A model generated the notes under the pieces. The model made no database searches. It was not told the DNA's origin and saw only the letters and a list, made by a program, of their open reading frames with translations. Source: Candidatus Woesearchaeota archaeon (lineage in GTDB: Archaea; Nanobdellota; Nanobdellia; Woesearchaeales; SM23-78). From it: a stretch of 5,523 nucleotides of DNA. This document shows, one piece after another, positions 4,910 through 5,523 of this stretch. The number at the start of each line of letters is the position of its first letter. Within the stretch, counting starts at the first letter, position 1. The translations under genes were made by a program, and so were the position numbers. The stretch covers positions 1 to 5,523 of the forward strand of contig DRSY01000037.1 in assembly GCA_011372335.1 (NCBI GenBank). Direction: 5' to 3'.

Positions 4910-5523
4910 CTAAGGACGAGGTTGTATCAAAATAGGAACCTCTAAGAAATCACCATACCTGTACTTCAGCTTAATATTAAGAAGATCCGCATAAACCCTT
5001 GTACTCATAGGCTTTGTGCGCTTTAAAAAACAACTCAACACAAACGGAGCCCCGCCATACATCCTTACAACACCATACGCCCCGCCTCCAGGCAACTCAT
5101 CATCCAGTCTTAAACAACTAATATCATAAACATTTTTCTGAACAGGCTCAACAAAGACTTCTAATACATACATGTCAGGGTTGGTATCATCAAAGACACA
5201 AGCATCAAACAAATCCTTGGGCTTACTCCTATAAAAGAAAACCCCGGTCCCCACGTGTTCAATCACAAAATCAAGCTGAACCGTGTCCTTACCAACAGGA
5301 TTCTCCTTTACTGCAGTAACATGAATAGGCGCACCGCTATTAGCAACAGGTTTAAGCCCTGCAAGAGTACAGATACTAGCATCCTCCCAACTCTCAAGAA
5401 CATCCCTCTTAATACAAAACTTAGTAGTGGCAAGAGTCTCATAATCATAACAAACCTCTGCTCGGATAGTAAGAGGAAGGGTTTCAAACACCTCAGGTAG
5501 ATACGTAAGATTCTCAAAACTAA
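4910..5523 (-). CDS. C-terminal part of a cysteine-containing beta-rich protein (partial, open at right edge)
   Basis: The frame has no stop up to the window edge, so 203 residues of the C-terminus are visible and the N-terminus is missing. The GTG at 5489-5491 could formally start a 193-aa protein, but it has no Shine-Dalgarno and the frame continues upstream as SFENLTYLPE, so I treat it as an internal Val. Counting from that Val as residue 1, the sequence has six Cys (14, 26, 41, 98, 126, 154), an even number compatible with disulfides in an exported domain. Alternating hydrophobic strands predominate and there is a glycine-rich PGGGAYG at 134-140. The CYDYET...CI pattern near the start resembles the disulfide-bearing domains of large DPANN surface or membrane hypothetical proteins, but I cannot name a family. 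No membrane segment is seen in this part; one may lie in the missing N-terminus. The protein ends at ILIQPRP. Confidence 0.75.
   Translation of the reverse strand, partial: SFENLTYLPEVFETLPLTIRAEVCYDYETLATTKFCIKRDVLESWEDASICTLAGLKPVANSGAPIHVTAVKENPVGKDTVQLDFVIEHVGTGVFFYRSKPKDLFDACVFDDTNPDMYVLEVFVEPVQKNVYDISCLRLDDELPGGGAYGVVRMYGGAPFVLSCFLKRTKPMSTRVYADLLNIKLKYRYGDFLEVPILIQPRP

Noticed and set aside
5255..5500. Plus-strand open frame opposite the right-edge gene, and a second minus-strand frame at 5308-5517
   Set aside because: Both overlap the partial Cys-containing gene in other frames and show no domain-like composition. The minus-strand one is Leu/Arg-rich as expected for a shadow frame.
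1..5523. CRISPR array, transposase or insertion sequence
   Set aside because: No regularly spaced direct repeats and no transposase motifs appear. The terminal palindrome has no partner at the other edge, so it is not a pair of IS ends within this window.

Overview
The window looks like part of an archaeal genome, probably from a DPANN-type lineage (Woesearchaeota, Pacearchaeota or a relative). The evidence is an archaeal clamp-loader small subunit, a stand-alone archaeal PRC-barrel protein, TATA boxes (TTTATATA-like, one with a clear BRE) at archaeal distances from the starts, and a mix of apparently leaderless and Shine-Dalgarno-led genes. The lineage is an inference from gene style. No 16S rRNA or other decisive marker is present.

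Layout, left to right. Positions 1-128 are a perfect 60-bp inverted repeat around an 8-nt loop, and its left arm starts exactly at base 1. Next, on the minus strand, is an AAA+ ATPase with a C-terminal winged helix (166-1221). A compact divergent promoter region (1222-1390) separates it from a plus-strand PRC-barrel protein (1391-1654). Replication factor C small subunit follows on the plus strand (1748-2713). It meets, tail to tail with an 18-bp gap, a minus-strand M42-family metalloaminopeptidase (2732-3781). Further right on the minus strand are two adjacent tyrosine-rich exported or membrane-anchored proteins of 145 aa each (3800-4237 and 4308-4745). The last gene is the C-terminal part of a cysteine-containing, beta-rich protein that stays open to the right edge (4910-5523, partial).

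The left half concerns nucleic-acid and cell-cycle housekeeping: an ATPase that may be Orc/Cdc6-like or ExeA/TniB-like, a PRC-barrel protein and the clamp loader. The right half is mainly cell-envelope or secreted proteins on the minus strand, with a peptidase at their downstream end. Each block has its own promoters, so I infer several short transcription units and no single large operon.

I do not see a clear novel defence or mobile system. The items most worth a second look are the terminal palindrome, which is either an assembly fold-back or a real replicon/termination structure, the pair of tyrosine-rich secreted proteins with internal repeats, the unresolved AAA+ ATPase, and the different codon use of the M42 peptidase.
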